From positions 66,695,631 to 66,759,630 of the forward strand of contig NC_029547.1 in the NCBI RefSeq assembly GCF_001577835.2: a DNA stretch of 64,000 nt. The letters run 5' to 3'. How positions within the stretch are numbered: the stretch's first letter is position 1; each line of letters starts with the position of its first letter. The translations under genes and the position numbers were made by a program. A model generated the notes under the pieces. That model ran no database searches, was not told where the DNA came from, and saw only the letters and a program-made list of their open reading frames with translations. Below, in pieces: positions 55,053 to 64,000 of the stretch. This DNA is from Coturnix japonica. Lineage: Eukaryota; Chordata; Aves; Galliformes; Phasianidae.

Positions 55053-55114
55053 AGGGTTATAGGGTTATAGGGTTATAGGGTTAGGGTTGGGGTTAGGGTT
55101 AGGGTTGGGGTTAG
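55053..55114 (+). repeat. Short interstitial telomere-like repeat
   Basis: About 62 bases of TTAGGG-type units, with GGGTTATA units first and then GGGTTA and GGGGTTA. The G-rich strand is plus, the direction of ZBTB5. It lies about 60 bases after the CpG-rich block. Confidence 0.93.
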
Positions 55115-55189
55115 GCCCTCCTGTCTCACGTTCATGTCGTTGCTCATCATAGCCGTGATGTGGAGGACGGTACTTGGGTTGGGGAGGTG

Positions 55190-55812
55190 CTAACACGCTG
55201 CTAGCACCTTGTAGCCAATGGCATACTGGGGTGTATTAAAAAGAGTGTGTCCAGCAGGTTAAAGGAGGTGATCCTCCCACTCGACTCTGCCCTATTAAGG
55301 CCTCATCTGGAATATTGTATCCAGTTCTGGGCTCCCCAGTACAAAAAAGACAGGGATCTCTTGGAAAGACTCCAGTGGAGGGACACAAAGATGGTGAAGG
55401 GCCTGGAGCGTCTCCCCTATGAGGAGAGACTTAGGGAACTGGGTCTGTTGAGCCTTGAGAAAAGAAGGCTGAGAGGGGACTTGATCCAGGTTTATAAATA
55501 CCTGAGGTGTGGGGGCCATAGTGGTGAGGCTGGTCTCTTTTCAGTAGTGTGTGGGGATAGGACTAGGGGTAATGGGATGAAAGTACAGCATAGGAAGTTC
55601 CTTAATAAGAACTTCTTTACAGTGAGGGTGACGGAGCACTGGAACAGGCTGCACAGGGAGGTGGTGGAGTCTCCTTCTCTGGAGATATTTAAGACCCGCC
55701 TGGACGCCGAGCTGTGTGACATGGTGTAGGGAGCCTGCTTTGGCAGGGGGGTTGGACTCAATGATCTCTAGAGGTCCCTTCCAACCCCTACAATTCTGTG
55801 ATTCTGTGACAG
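55190..55812 (+). mobile_element. CR1 LINE ORF2 C-terminal part and 3' UTR
   Basis: Open frame 55247-55729 encodes the CR1 ORF2 C terminus ([60 protein letters not shown]) with an intact stop. The CR1 UTR and tail follow (gggggttggactcaatgatc, acaattctgtgattctgtga). It is 5' truncated as usual, with little decay, so relatively young. Confidence 0.92.
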
Positions 55813-55834
55813 CGCCTCTGTCCCTACCTGCTGT

Positions 55835-56100
55835 TTCTTGCTAACTTGGAACTTAGAACTAGAGGGAATGGTTTTAAGCTGCGTCAGGGGAGATTCAGGC
55901 TGGACATTTGGAAGTATTACTTTTCAGAAAGAGTATTCAGGCATTGGAATGCACTGCCCAGGGAGGTGGGGGAGTCACCGAGCATGGGAGTGTTCAAGAA
56001 ATGTTTGGATGTGGTGCTGAGGAATATGATTTAGCCTGGAAGTATTGGGAATTGTTGGACTAGATGATCTTTTCCAACCTTGCTAATTCTGTGATTCTCT
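55835..56100 (+). mobile_element. Second CR1 LINE 3' fragment
   Basis: Another CR1 ORF2 end ([34 protein letters not shown]) followed by gttggactagatgatctttt and a gattct tail. It directly follows the previous copy and belongs to a different, older subfamily by wording. Confidence 0.88.
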
Positions 56101-56416
56101 AATGGTGTGGGGCATCTGTTACACCCGTCTTGCAGCTGATGGTTTGTCTCATGCTGACAGACCCATGTGGTGGATAAGCTGGGAGCCAGTCTGCTGCTGT
56201 GCCGTAAGCCTGTCTGTTACAGGAGAAAGGTCAGTCAGCACTGATGTCTGTGTCAAGTCCAGAACGCAGTTGTGTCTTGGAGCTGACCAGATGTGCTTAA
56301 TTTCTTCCTCTACCCTTTCAGAATTGCTCAGGAGTTTGATTCAGCATCCACACTTGAAAATCATGGCAATTGTTATTTACTAAAATATTTTTGTTTCACA
56401 TCGTTGTGTGTGCTAC

Positions 56417-56680
56417 ATAGGTTGCTCTGAAAGTAATGCCTCCTGTTTATGTCTGTGGAAACTACAACAGTTAGATCACTTGGTAGAGCAAATGCTCCGT
56501 TACCAAGCACTGTTCTTCAGCATGGTAACCACCATTAGCAATGCATTTTCATGTGTGCTAAACTTTTATGGAGCACAAAGAGTGGATGTGGGCACAGTGA
56601 GGCGGTGGATGCTGCGTTTCAGCAGTGGTGACAGATGTCACCTCTGCTGGTGCAGATTTACATGAGGGTGGTATGCAGGC
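56417..56680 (+). mobile_element. Mariner-type DNA transposon fragment (non-autonomous)
   Basis: It starts after TA with aggttgctctgaaagtaatg cctcct, the terminal-repeat wording of a common galliform mariner. The frame near its end (DVGTVRRWMLRFSSGD) resembles a mariner transposase N-terminal stretch. The middle is rearranged and the far terminal repeat is not found. Confidence 0.6.
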
Positions 56681-57029
56681 CCTCGCTCAGCAGCCATGTC
56701 ATAAAATACACAGAGCCCTGTAAGTCATTTGTATAGACTTACTTCCTTCTGTGTGTGGAATGACAGGGTTGGAGTTTTTTCAGTGAGTTTTGGATCACCA
56801 TAAGCAGATCATTCAGCCATTCTTATATAAAGCAACACAGTGGTGGGTTGAATCAGCAATGTGGATATAGGTACTTTGCTAGGTTGAAGACAGGATACTA
56901 ATGCAATCTTTGTAGAGCTGGCCTTGTTACTCTGTTACAGTCACTTCTGTGGCAAGAACAGTTTTCTTCAGCAAGTTTCTGCCTAGAGTTTGTTTAAAGC
57001 CTCTCACAAAGCCACTGTCAGAATCACTG

Positions 57030-57115
57030 GGGAATCAGAATCACCAGGTTGGAAAGGATCTACAAGATCATCCAGTCCAACCGTCACCCCAATATTGTAG
57101 CTACAGCAAACACTA
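57030..57115 (-). mobile_element. CR1 LINE tail (antisense)
   Basis: It contains gaatcaccaggttggaaagg and tctacaagatcatccagtcc, followed by an older CR1 UTR. Confidence 0.8.
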
Positions 57116-57819
57116 AACCAGATCTCGCAGCTAAGTTGGACAGTTCTTCCAGATAATCAAGAATGTCTAAGAAATATCTAGCATTTTTAACAAAGTTTTC
57201 AGTTGCTCCGTTTAGAATTGCTCTTTGCAGCTGACAAGGCTAGGCTGTTAGTGCTTATTGATAGGCTAGTATTGCTATAGGTTGCAATATGGGTTGTTAA
57301 TACTTTTCAAGTGATGAGAGCATATTACATTACAAAGTAATCTCTTCCCTGGAAGGTGGGTGCAATCAGCAGCAGCTTTTGCAGTACAGTTTTCTGATTC
57401 TTAGGCAAGTAATAACTCATCCTCCCTGATCACTGGGAAACAAATGCTGTGAGATGAACACCTGGCAAAGCAGAAACTTCAGATGAGCTGCTCTGAGTTA
57501 AATTGACAGTCATCAAGGTTGCTAATTGCTGGTGTTTTCCTGTGTCATTTTCAGGCACACACAAAGAATGCCTTTCACAGCTGGCATTTGGCATATTAGT
57601 GCATATGTGAATGCAATGTAACACTGATGACTACTTCAGTTGTATGGAAGAAACCCAGAATTCATTTAAGCTGCTGCTAACTAAAGATCCTCTATTTTTT
57701 TTCCTGCAGTTTGAAAATGCTGTTAGGTCAGAGAGTGAGTTGTGCTTCAAGTGATCAAACCTGCTGGAAGTGTTGAAGAAAGCTGGGGGTCCCATTTCCT
57801 TCTGTCTGTAATTCTGTAA

Positions 57820-58140
57820 AGCGCTCCCCCTGCAGTGAAAGGCTGAGCGAGCTGGGCATGTTCAGCCTGGAGAAGGGAAGGCACAGGGGAGACTTTGCAT
57901 TTACCTTCCAGTACCTAGAGGACCCTACAGGAAAGCTGAGTTTGACTCTTCTGCAGAGATTGTAATGTTAGGACAAGGACTGATGGCTTCAAGCTGAAAG
58001 AGTGGAGACCTAGGTTATGTCTTAGGAGAACATTCTTTATTCATGAGGCGGTGAGGCCCTGGCTCAGGCTGCCCAGAGAAGCTGTGGGTGCCCCAAGCCA
58101 GGTTGGAAACACCTCTGCAGCCTTGAGTGTACTTTGTTAG
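57820..58140 (+). mobile_element. CR1 LINE ORF2 3' fragment
   Basis: It contains tgaaaggctgagcgagctgg, ttcagcctggagaagggaag and a later CR1 UTR (ctggctcaggctgcccagag). It is diverged, with frame breaks. Confidence 0.8.
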
Positions 58141-60199
58141 TCCAGGCAGGGCTGCAGGGACACAGGCAGTGCAGTGGGGATGGGCACTGAGAACATTGGG
58201 ACATGGTACAGCCCAAGAAAGCCTCAAAGTGTCTACATCTTGCAAACACCCTTAGCCAGAGGCTGCGTATGACCCTGCAGAACACCAGCACACTGAAGCT
58301 CTCCTGCCTTGGCTGCTTTTGTGGTGGTTGTGGTTCAACACTGACACATTTTGTAAGGCTGTTGTAGCTGAAAAGTAGTGCTAATTCCGGCCTATAGGAG
58401 AAGGAGCTTCTGTGTCTTGTGCTGGTGGGTTCCTGGTGTTCTGCAGGGTCTCTTGTCTACAGCTCTGTACACCGATCAGGTCATCCTTGAATATTAAATG
58501 GTTCCCTGGAGCTCTACTCCTTGCAGGAGGAAGAGTGAGTTGAAAGGAAGTTGACCAACATCCAGGTCCCTCAAGCATAAACAGCTACAGCAGTGATGGT
58601 CGTCTAAAAGGAGAGGAAGAAATAATAGTTCTTTGGTGTTGGGGCAATTGCAGGGCCTCCCTGCCTGCTTCTCCTCTTCTTCCTAAACTCTCCCTAGGCC
58701 TTGCTTTAACTCCTGAAGCCATGGGCAGCGTGTTATCTCTGGTGTAGCACCTGGCCCATCTCAGAAGCAAGCAAAGAAGACAAATAAGTAGATGTTCAGC
58801 AGACCATTTTTGACTTTCCAGAGAAGCCCTCCTCCAGACTACAGAGGAGGAAGTCATAGCATGGTGGTGGGTGGAACAAAGTAGGTCATTAGTTTAGCCT
58901 GACGTGCGAAGGCAGGCAGCTGTTTAGCAGCACTGGTTACTAGAGCAGCAGTGTCCTCTATGGAATTTCAGATTCTGCCTACTGAGGCTTGTAGCTGTTT
59001 TTGCAGTTCCTCTATGATCCTTTTGTCCAGTTGCCCGAAGTCGCTGCGTTTCAGGGTCTGCTGCCTGGTTCTTCTGTCATTCAGAAGGAATGCAGAAAGG
59101 ATTTCCTCACTTTCCCATGCATTACAGTGCTCTTAGAGAAAATGTGCAGAAATAAAAGCCATCTAAAATATCTCTGTCCTGATACCGTTTTTGTTTGAAG
59201 ATGCCCTGCTTTACTTTCAAATATACATTTGTAGTGAGAGATAAATAAAAATCACTTTTTATCTGTATTCCTGCATCTTAAAAGAACAGTTTTGTTTCAA
59301 ACTCTTCAATTTTATTACATATCTTAATCTGCAGGGATAAGGGAGATTGACAAAGTACTTATTGAATCTCATCACGCTGCTTACTTCAGGCATTCAGACA
59401 TCGCAGCCTTTGTGTTGCTGAATTAAGGGATTTTTGATGCCTCAGTAAGACTGGACCCTCAGCATTGTTAGAAGGCATAAAATGCAATTTCCTACAGCTT
59501 TTAATTTACCTAGGAACCAATTAAAGTCTGAGGCAAATGCTTCTCAACCATCTCTGACTCCTGCTGGCAGGAATTCCTGCTTTTCTGTGTTTTCATAAAG
59601 CTCCATTATTTTTAGTCAGGGAGAAGGGTTCCTAGTGTAGTACAATACACACCAAAATCTTCCTCCAGCTCATACCTGTGAAGTGTTGTGTGCCTTAGAG
59701 GAGTGGTAGGCCGGTGAGTACAGCTGCATCTTGTGCTTGGGAACATCATCTTGCTGCTCCTCTCCAGTCTGGCAGCTGAGAGAAGTAGGGAATGCTTTGT
59801 CAGATTTTGCATGACCTAATGACTAGATTTTTATTTTTTTAATTGTATTTTTTAATTAAACTGGGGTTAAATATCTTACTGGAGAATATCTTTAGAGTTT
59901 GGACAGAAGTTAACAGGAGAATGAATGGCATTGTGCAGTTTGCAGTGGAGCTGCCCACGATAAGTCTGGCACTGGGGTAGCTGTTATGCTGTTAGCTACA
60001 CCACAGTCTGTTTTTCTCTCCCATGTGTTCCTTTGGGAGACTGCTAGTTCTGATACAGCAACAATGTGGCAGTTGATGAACCGGTTATTGTTCATCCGTC
60101 TTTTAGCCATCCTCTTTCATTTTTAAACCCAATCCCACTGTGATTTAAATAGAACCTCAGCCATTTTTAATATTTTCTTCTCTTCTGTTTTATAGGATC

Positions 60200-62224
60200 A
60201 TGGATTTTCCGGGACACTTTGAGCAAATCTTTCAGCAGCTCAACTACCAGAGGCTTCACGGCCAACTTTGTGACTGCGTCATTGTGGTGGGAAACAGGCA
60301 TTTCAAAGCCCATCGCTCTGTTTTAGCAGCATGCAGTACCCATTTCCGAGCTCTCTTCACTGTAGCAGAAGGAGATCAAAGCATGAATATGATTCAGCTG
60401 GATAGTGAAGTGGTGACAGCAGAAGCCTTTGCTGCTCTCATAGACATGATGTACACTTCTACACTTATGCTTGGAGAGAGCAACGTTATGGATATCTTGC
60501 TGGCTGCATCTCACTTGCATTTGAACTCTGTAGTTAAAGCATGCAAACACTACCTTACTACCAGGACACTGCCGATGTCTCCACCGAGCGATAGGGTTCA
60601 AGAGCAAAACGCACGCATTCAAAGGTCTTTCATGCTTCAGCAGCTTGGGCTGAGCATTGTGAGCTCTGCGTTGAATTCCACTCAGAGCTCAGAGGAGCAG
60701 CCAAGCACTATGAGTTCCACGATGAGAAGCAACATAGAGCAGCGCTCTGCTTTTCCTATTCGCCGCCTCCACAAGCGTAAGCAGTCTTCTGAAGATCGGG
60801 CCAGGCAGCGAATGAGGCCTGCCATAGATGAGGCTGTTTCTGATGTGGCTCCAGAGAGCGGGCAGTCAGTTGTTCATTCACGGGAGGATTTCTTTTCACC
60901 AGATTCACTGAAGATAGTGGACAACTCTAAGGCTGATGCTGTCACTGATAACCAGGAGGATAATAACATTATGTTTGATCAGTCTTTCAGTGCTCAGGAA
61001 GACACTCAAGTACCCAGCCAGTCTGACAACAGTGGAGGAAACATTTCACAGATGTCCATGGCATCGCAAGCAACACAAGTGGAAACCAGCTTTGACCAGG
61101 AGGCTACATCTGAGAAAAACAACTTCCCGTGTGACAATCCAGAGGTCAGCATAAATGAAAAAGAGCACATGAGGGTGGTTGTTAAATCCGAGCCCTTGAG
61201 TTCCCCGGAGCCTCAGGACGAGGTGAGTGATGTCACCTCCCAAGCAGAAGGCAGCGAGTCTGTTGAAGTGGAAGGAGGAGTTGTGAGTGCAGAGAAGATA
61301 GAGCTGAGTCCTGAGAGCAGTGATCGCAGCTTTTCTGATCCGCAGTCTACTACAGATAGGGTGGGAGATATCCATATTATGGAGGTGTCAAATAACCTGG
61401 AACACAAGTCTACTTTCAGTATCTCAAATTTTCTGAATAAAGGCAGAGGTGGCAGCTACGGTGCTAGTCAAACTACTGATGACAACATTCCAAATACAAC
61501 AAGTGACTGCAGAATGGACAGTGATGCTTCTTTCCTGATGAGTCCAGAGTCAGGACCTGCTGGTGGTCATTCATCTGCCACAGTCTCTCATGTTGAGAAT
61601 CCCTTCAGTGAGCCTGCAGAGTCCCATTTTGTTAGACCAATGCAGGATGTGATGGGTCTCCCCTGTGTACAGACTTCTGGGTACCGGGCTGCAGAACAGT
61701 TTGGTATGGACTTTCCAGGGTCAGGCTTAGGCCTGCATTCTCTCTCAAGGGCAATGATAGGCTCCATAAGAGGGGGAGTCAGTAGCTCTCCTGGCTACCG
61801 CCGCATAGCCCCCAAAATGCCTGTTGTAACCTCTGTCAGGAGCTCCCAGCTGCAGGATAACTCACCCAGTTCCCAGCTGATCATCAATGGGACCACTTCT
61901 TTTGAAAATGGGCATCCTTCACAACCTGGTCCTCCACAGCTGACGCGGGCATCTGCAGATGTTCTTTCAAAGTGTAAGAAAGCCTTATCTGAGCACAATG
62001 TCTTGGTTGTAGAAGGTGCACGCAAATATGCATGTAAGATCTGCTGCAAGACTTTTCTGACCTTAACGGACTGTAAGAAACACATCCGTGTGCACACGGG
62101 AGAGAAGCCTTATGCCTGCCTGAAGTGTGGCAAACGGTTCAGCCAGTCCAGCCACCTTTATAAACATTCCAAAACGACCTGCCTGAGGTGGCAGAGTAGC
62201 AACCTACCTAGCACTTTGCTTTAA
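60200..62224 (+). CDS. ZBTB5: Zinc finger and BTB domain-containing protein 5
   Basis: Nuclear BTB/POZ transcription factor, described in mammals as a repressor of CDKN1A. One coding exon (acceptor at 60195/60196, ATG at 60200) encodes 674 residues (human 677, recalled). The BTB/POZ domain spans about residues 1-120 (MDFPGHFEQIFQQLNYQRLH, CDCVIVVGNRHFKAHRSVLA). A long acidic, Ser-rich linker follows with a Lys/Arg patch (RRLHKRKQSSEDRARQR) likely to be the nuclear signal, and a VVVKSEP SUMO-type motif. Two zinc fingers end the protein: YACKICCKTFLTLTDCKKHI (C2H2) joined by the HTGEKP linker to YACLKCGKRFSQSSHLYKHS, whose last ligand is Cys (C2HC). The frame is intact. Confidence 0.97.
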   Translation: MDFPGHFEQIFQQLNYQRLHGQLCDCVIVVGNRHFKAHRSVLAACSTHFRALFTVAEGDQSMNMIQLDSEVVTAEAFAALIDMMYTSTLMLGESNVMDILLAASHLHLNSVVKACKHYLTTRTLPMSPPSDRVQEQNARIQRSFMLQQLGLSIVSSALNSTQSSEEQPSTMSSTMRSNIEQRSAFPIRRLHKRKQSSEDRARQRMRPAIDEAVSDVAPESGQSVVHSREDFFSPDSLKIVDNSKADAVTDNQEDNNIMFDQSFSAQEDTQVPSQSDNSGGNISQMSMASQATQVETSFDQEATSEKNNFPCDNPEVSINEKEHMRVVVKSEPLSSPEPQDEVSDVTSQAEGSESVEVEGGVVSAEKIELSPESSDRSFSDPQSTTDRVGDIHIMEVSNNLEHKSTFSISNFLNKGRGGSYGASQTTDDNIPNTTSDCRMDSDASFLMSPESGPAGGHSSATVSHVENPFSEPAESHFVRPMQDVMGLPCVQTSGYRAAEQFGMDFPGSGLGLHSLSRAMIGSIRGGVSSSPGYRRIAPKMPVVTSVRSSQLQDNSPSSQLIINGTTSFENGHPSQPGPPQLTRASADVLSKCKKALSEHNVLVVEGARKYACKICCKTFLTLTDCKKHIRVHTGEKPYACLKCGKRFSQSSHLYKHSKTTCLRWQSSNLPSTLL

Positions 62225-62597
62225 CTGCTCGCACCTCCCAGCCTGAATGAGAGTGCCAGTACAAACTCTTAACTCTCCGAAGCACTGCAGGAGCATTAAC
62301 ACTATTTTGCTCAAGCTGAGAAGCTGCTTTCGTAGGTCTGTGAACAGTTGTGTGTGGTTGTGCCACACGCTAAAGTCTTGATTCTATAAATTGGGGATAA
62401 TACCATACCTACCTCACAGGGGTGTTGTGAGGATTAGACAACTGTTAGCAAATAACTTTGAGGTCCTCAGAAGTCTGTAGATACGTAAAACGTTATTGTT
62501 ATGTACATGCAGACTTGGGGCTCAATGGGGATAAGGTCCCTACATAAAATTTCCTTTGCAAAACAGAGGGGTGGGGATTGAGTGAGAGTGTAGTTGT
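62225..62597 (+). other. ZBTB5: ZBTB5 3' UTR, beginning
   Basis: Unique sequence after the TAA stop with no coding similarity and no AATAAA. The transcript must run into or through the CR1 that follows, or use a weak signal. Confidence 0.5.
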
Positions 62598-64000
62598 CTC
62601 ACAGAATCATAGAATGGCTTGGGTTGGAAGGGACCTTAAAGTTCATCGTGTTCCAACCTCCCTGCCATGGGCAGGGTTGCCACCCACTAGATCAGGTTGC
62701 CTAGAACCCCATCCAACCTCCATGAATGGGGCATCCAGAGCTTCTGTGGGCAGCCTGTTCCAGTGCCTCACTACCTTTGATAGTGAAAATTTTCTTCATA
62801 ATATCTAGTCTAAATCTACTCTCTTCTAGTGTAAAGCCATTACTCCGTGTCCTACCATTACAATCCCTGAAGAAAAGTCGCTCCCAAGGTTTCCTGTAGG
62901 GCTCTCTAGGTATTGGAAGGCTGCAGTGAGATCTCTCTGGAGCCTTCTCTTCTCCAGGCTGAACAAGCCCAGCTCTCAGCCTGTCTTTGTCAGAGAGGTG
63001 CTTCAGCCCCCTGATATCTTCATGGCCTTCTCTGGATCCGCTCCACCTGCTCTGTGTCTTTCTTGTGCTGGGGGCTCTAGGCCTGAATACAGTACTCTGG
63101 CTGGGGCCTCACAAAGGCAGAGCAGAGGCAGACAGTCTCCTCCCTGCCCTGCTGCCACCCCTCTGTTGATGCAGCCCAGGAAGCATACGGCCATCTGGGT
63201 TGCAAGCGCACACTGCTGGCTCATGCCCAACATTCTGCCCACCAGGAGCCCAAGTCCTTCTCCACAGGGCTGCTCTTAAGGAGTTCTTCTCCCTGTCTTT
63301 ACATGTCCTTGGGACTGCCCCTATCATTGTGTAGCACTTGACCTTGTTGAACCTCATTAAGTTCACATAGGCCTCATTCTCAGTCTTGTTCAGGTCCTTT
63401 TGGATGGCATCCCTTCCTTCTTTTGTGTCTACTGCACCGCTCAGCTTGGTGTCTTCAGCACATGTGCTGAGGGTACCCTCAATCCCAGTATCTTGGTCAT
63501 TGAAAAAGATGTTAAAGAGCACCAGTCCAAAGATGGATCCCTGGGGAACACCGCTCATGACTAGCCTTCAGCTGGACGCAGAGCAGTGGACTGCAACCAT
63601 CTTGCTGTGAACATCCATCCATTTCCTTATCCACTATGTAGTACACCCTTCACTATCTAATTAAGAGATAAGGATGTGGCTAAGGACCACGTCAGAGGCA
63701 TTCCAGAAGTCCAGGCATTGGTCTTTCCCTGTTCACTGATGTTTCTCTATCATGAAGGCCATCGGATTGGTCAGGCACAGTCTGCCCTTTTTGAAGCCAT
63801 GCTGGCTGTCTCAGATCACCTCCTTGTCTGGCCTGTGCCTTAACGTAGCTTCCAGGAGATCTGTTGCACGATCTTCCCAGGCACAGCCGTGAGGCTCACC
63901 AGCTTCTAATTCCCCCCAGTCTTCCTAGGTTAAAAAATGGCTCCTTTCCTTCCTTAAATAATGGGTCACTGGGGATTTCACCTGTCAACACTGGCTTTTC
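62598..64000 (-). mobile_element. Long CR1 LINE copy (antisense), continues past the window
   Basis: It begins cacagaatcatagaatggct, with 3' UTR and ORF2 sequence reading on the minus strand. The reverse transcriptase block ([20 protein letters not shown] and [20 protein letters not shown]) is present at 63558-63340 with frame breaks elsewhere. At 1.4 kb it is the longest CR1 in the window. Confidence 0.92.

Larger units (their letters stand above)
56101..60195 (+). other. Presumed ZBTB5 first intron
   Basis: No coding exon is recognised. It contains a mariner-like piece (56417-56680) and CR1 fragments (57030-57115 and 57820-58140). Short frames in the stretch show no family similarity. Most of 58300-60190 is unique sequence that I cannot assign. 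Confidence 0.55.

Noticed and set aside
55247-55729. 160-residue open frame as a host gene
   Set aside because: It is the C terminus of CR1 ORF2 with a CR1 3' UTR and tail after it.

Overview
The window is vertebrate nuclear DNA, almost certainly from a bird and probably a galliform. The evidence is the many CR1 LINE fragments with the avian tail (ATTCTGTGATTCTGTG-like), avian-type LTR pieces, GC-rich minisatellites, and spliced genes whose order matches the human 9p13 block (Z-linked in chicken, from memory). No prokaryotic-type genes, CRISPR arrays or operons are present.

Layout: FRMPD1 (+, CpG island near 1.8-2.0 kb, coding exons 5215-15760); TRMT10B (-, 20508-17405); an AhpD/carboxymuconolactone-decarboxylase-like peroxidase-related gene (+, 20611-25108), head-to-head with TRMT10B; DCAF10 (+, 25307-32117); SLC25A51 (-, 38197-36565), tail-to-tail with DCAF10; a repeat-rich stretch at 38.5-42.8 kb with two tandem arrays, a CR1 piece, a 100-base gap and the 3' end of an endogenous retrovirus; POLR1E (-, 54648-42797), whose stop codon lies 24 bases from that retrovirus; ZBTB5 (+, coding exon 60200-62224), head-to-head with POLR1E; and finally a long antisense CR1. 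I could close the reading frame across all exons for FRMPD1 (1365 codons), DCAF10 (474), POLR1E (416), SLC25A51 (303 or 316) and ZBTB5 (674). TRMT10B is complete except for one uncertain splice junction. The peroxidase-related gene has a one-base frame discontinuity in exon 2.

The genes do not form one pathway. They are housekeeping or regulatory genes: tRNA position-9 methylation (TRMT10B), Pol I transcription (POLR1E), mitochondrial NAD import (SLC25A51), CUL4-DDB1 substrate selection (DCAF10), a BTB zinc-finger repressor (ZBTB5), a FERM/PDZ scaffold (FRMPD1), and an AhpD-fold enzyme I do not know from the human block.

The most unusual feature is the set of tandem arrays. Almost every CpG-rich promoter here has a 0.06-1.7 kb array within about 1 kb of its start, and in all of these the G-rich strand is the non-template strand for transcription leaving the promoter. 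Two arrays 27 kb apart, in DCAF10 and POLR1E introns, share the same unit and the same CR1 tail. This suggests a CR1 lineage that carries an internal minisatellite and has moved it by retrotransposition. A third array (peroxidase-related gene, intron 4) also grows out of a CR1 3' region.
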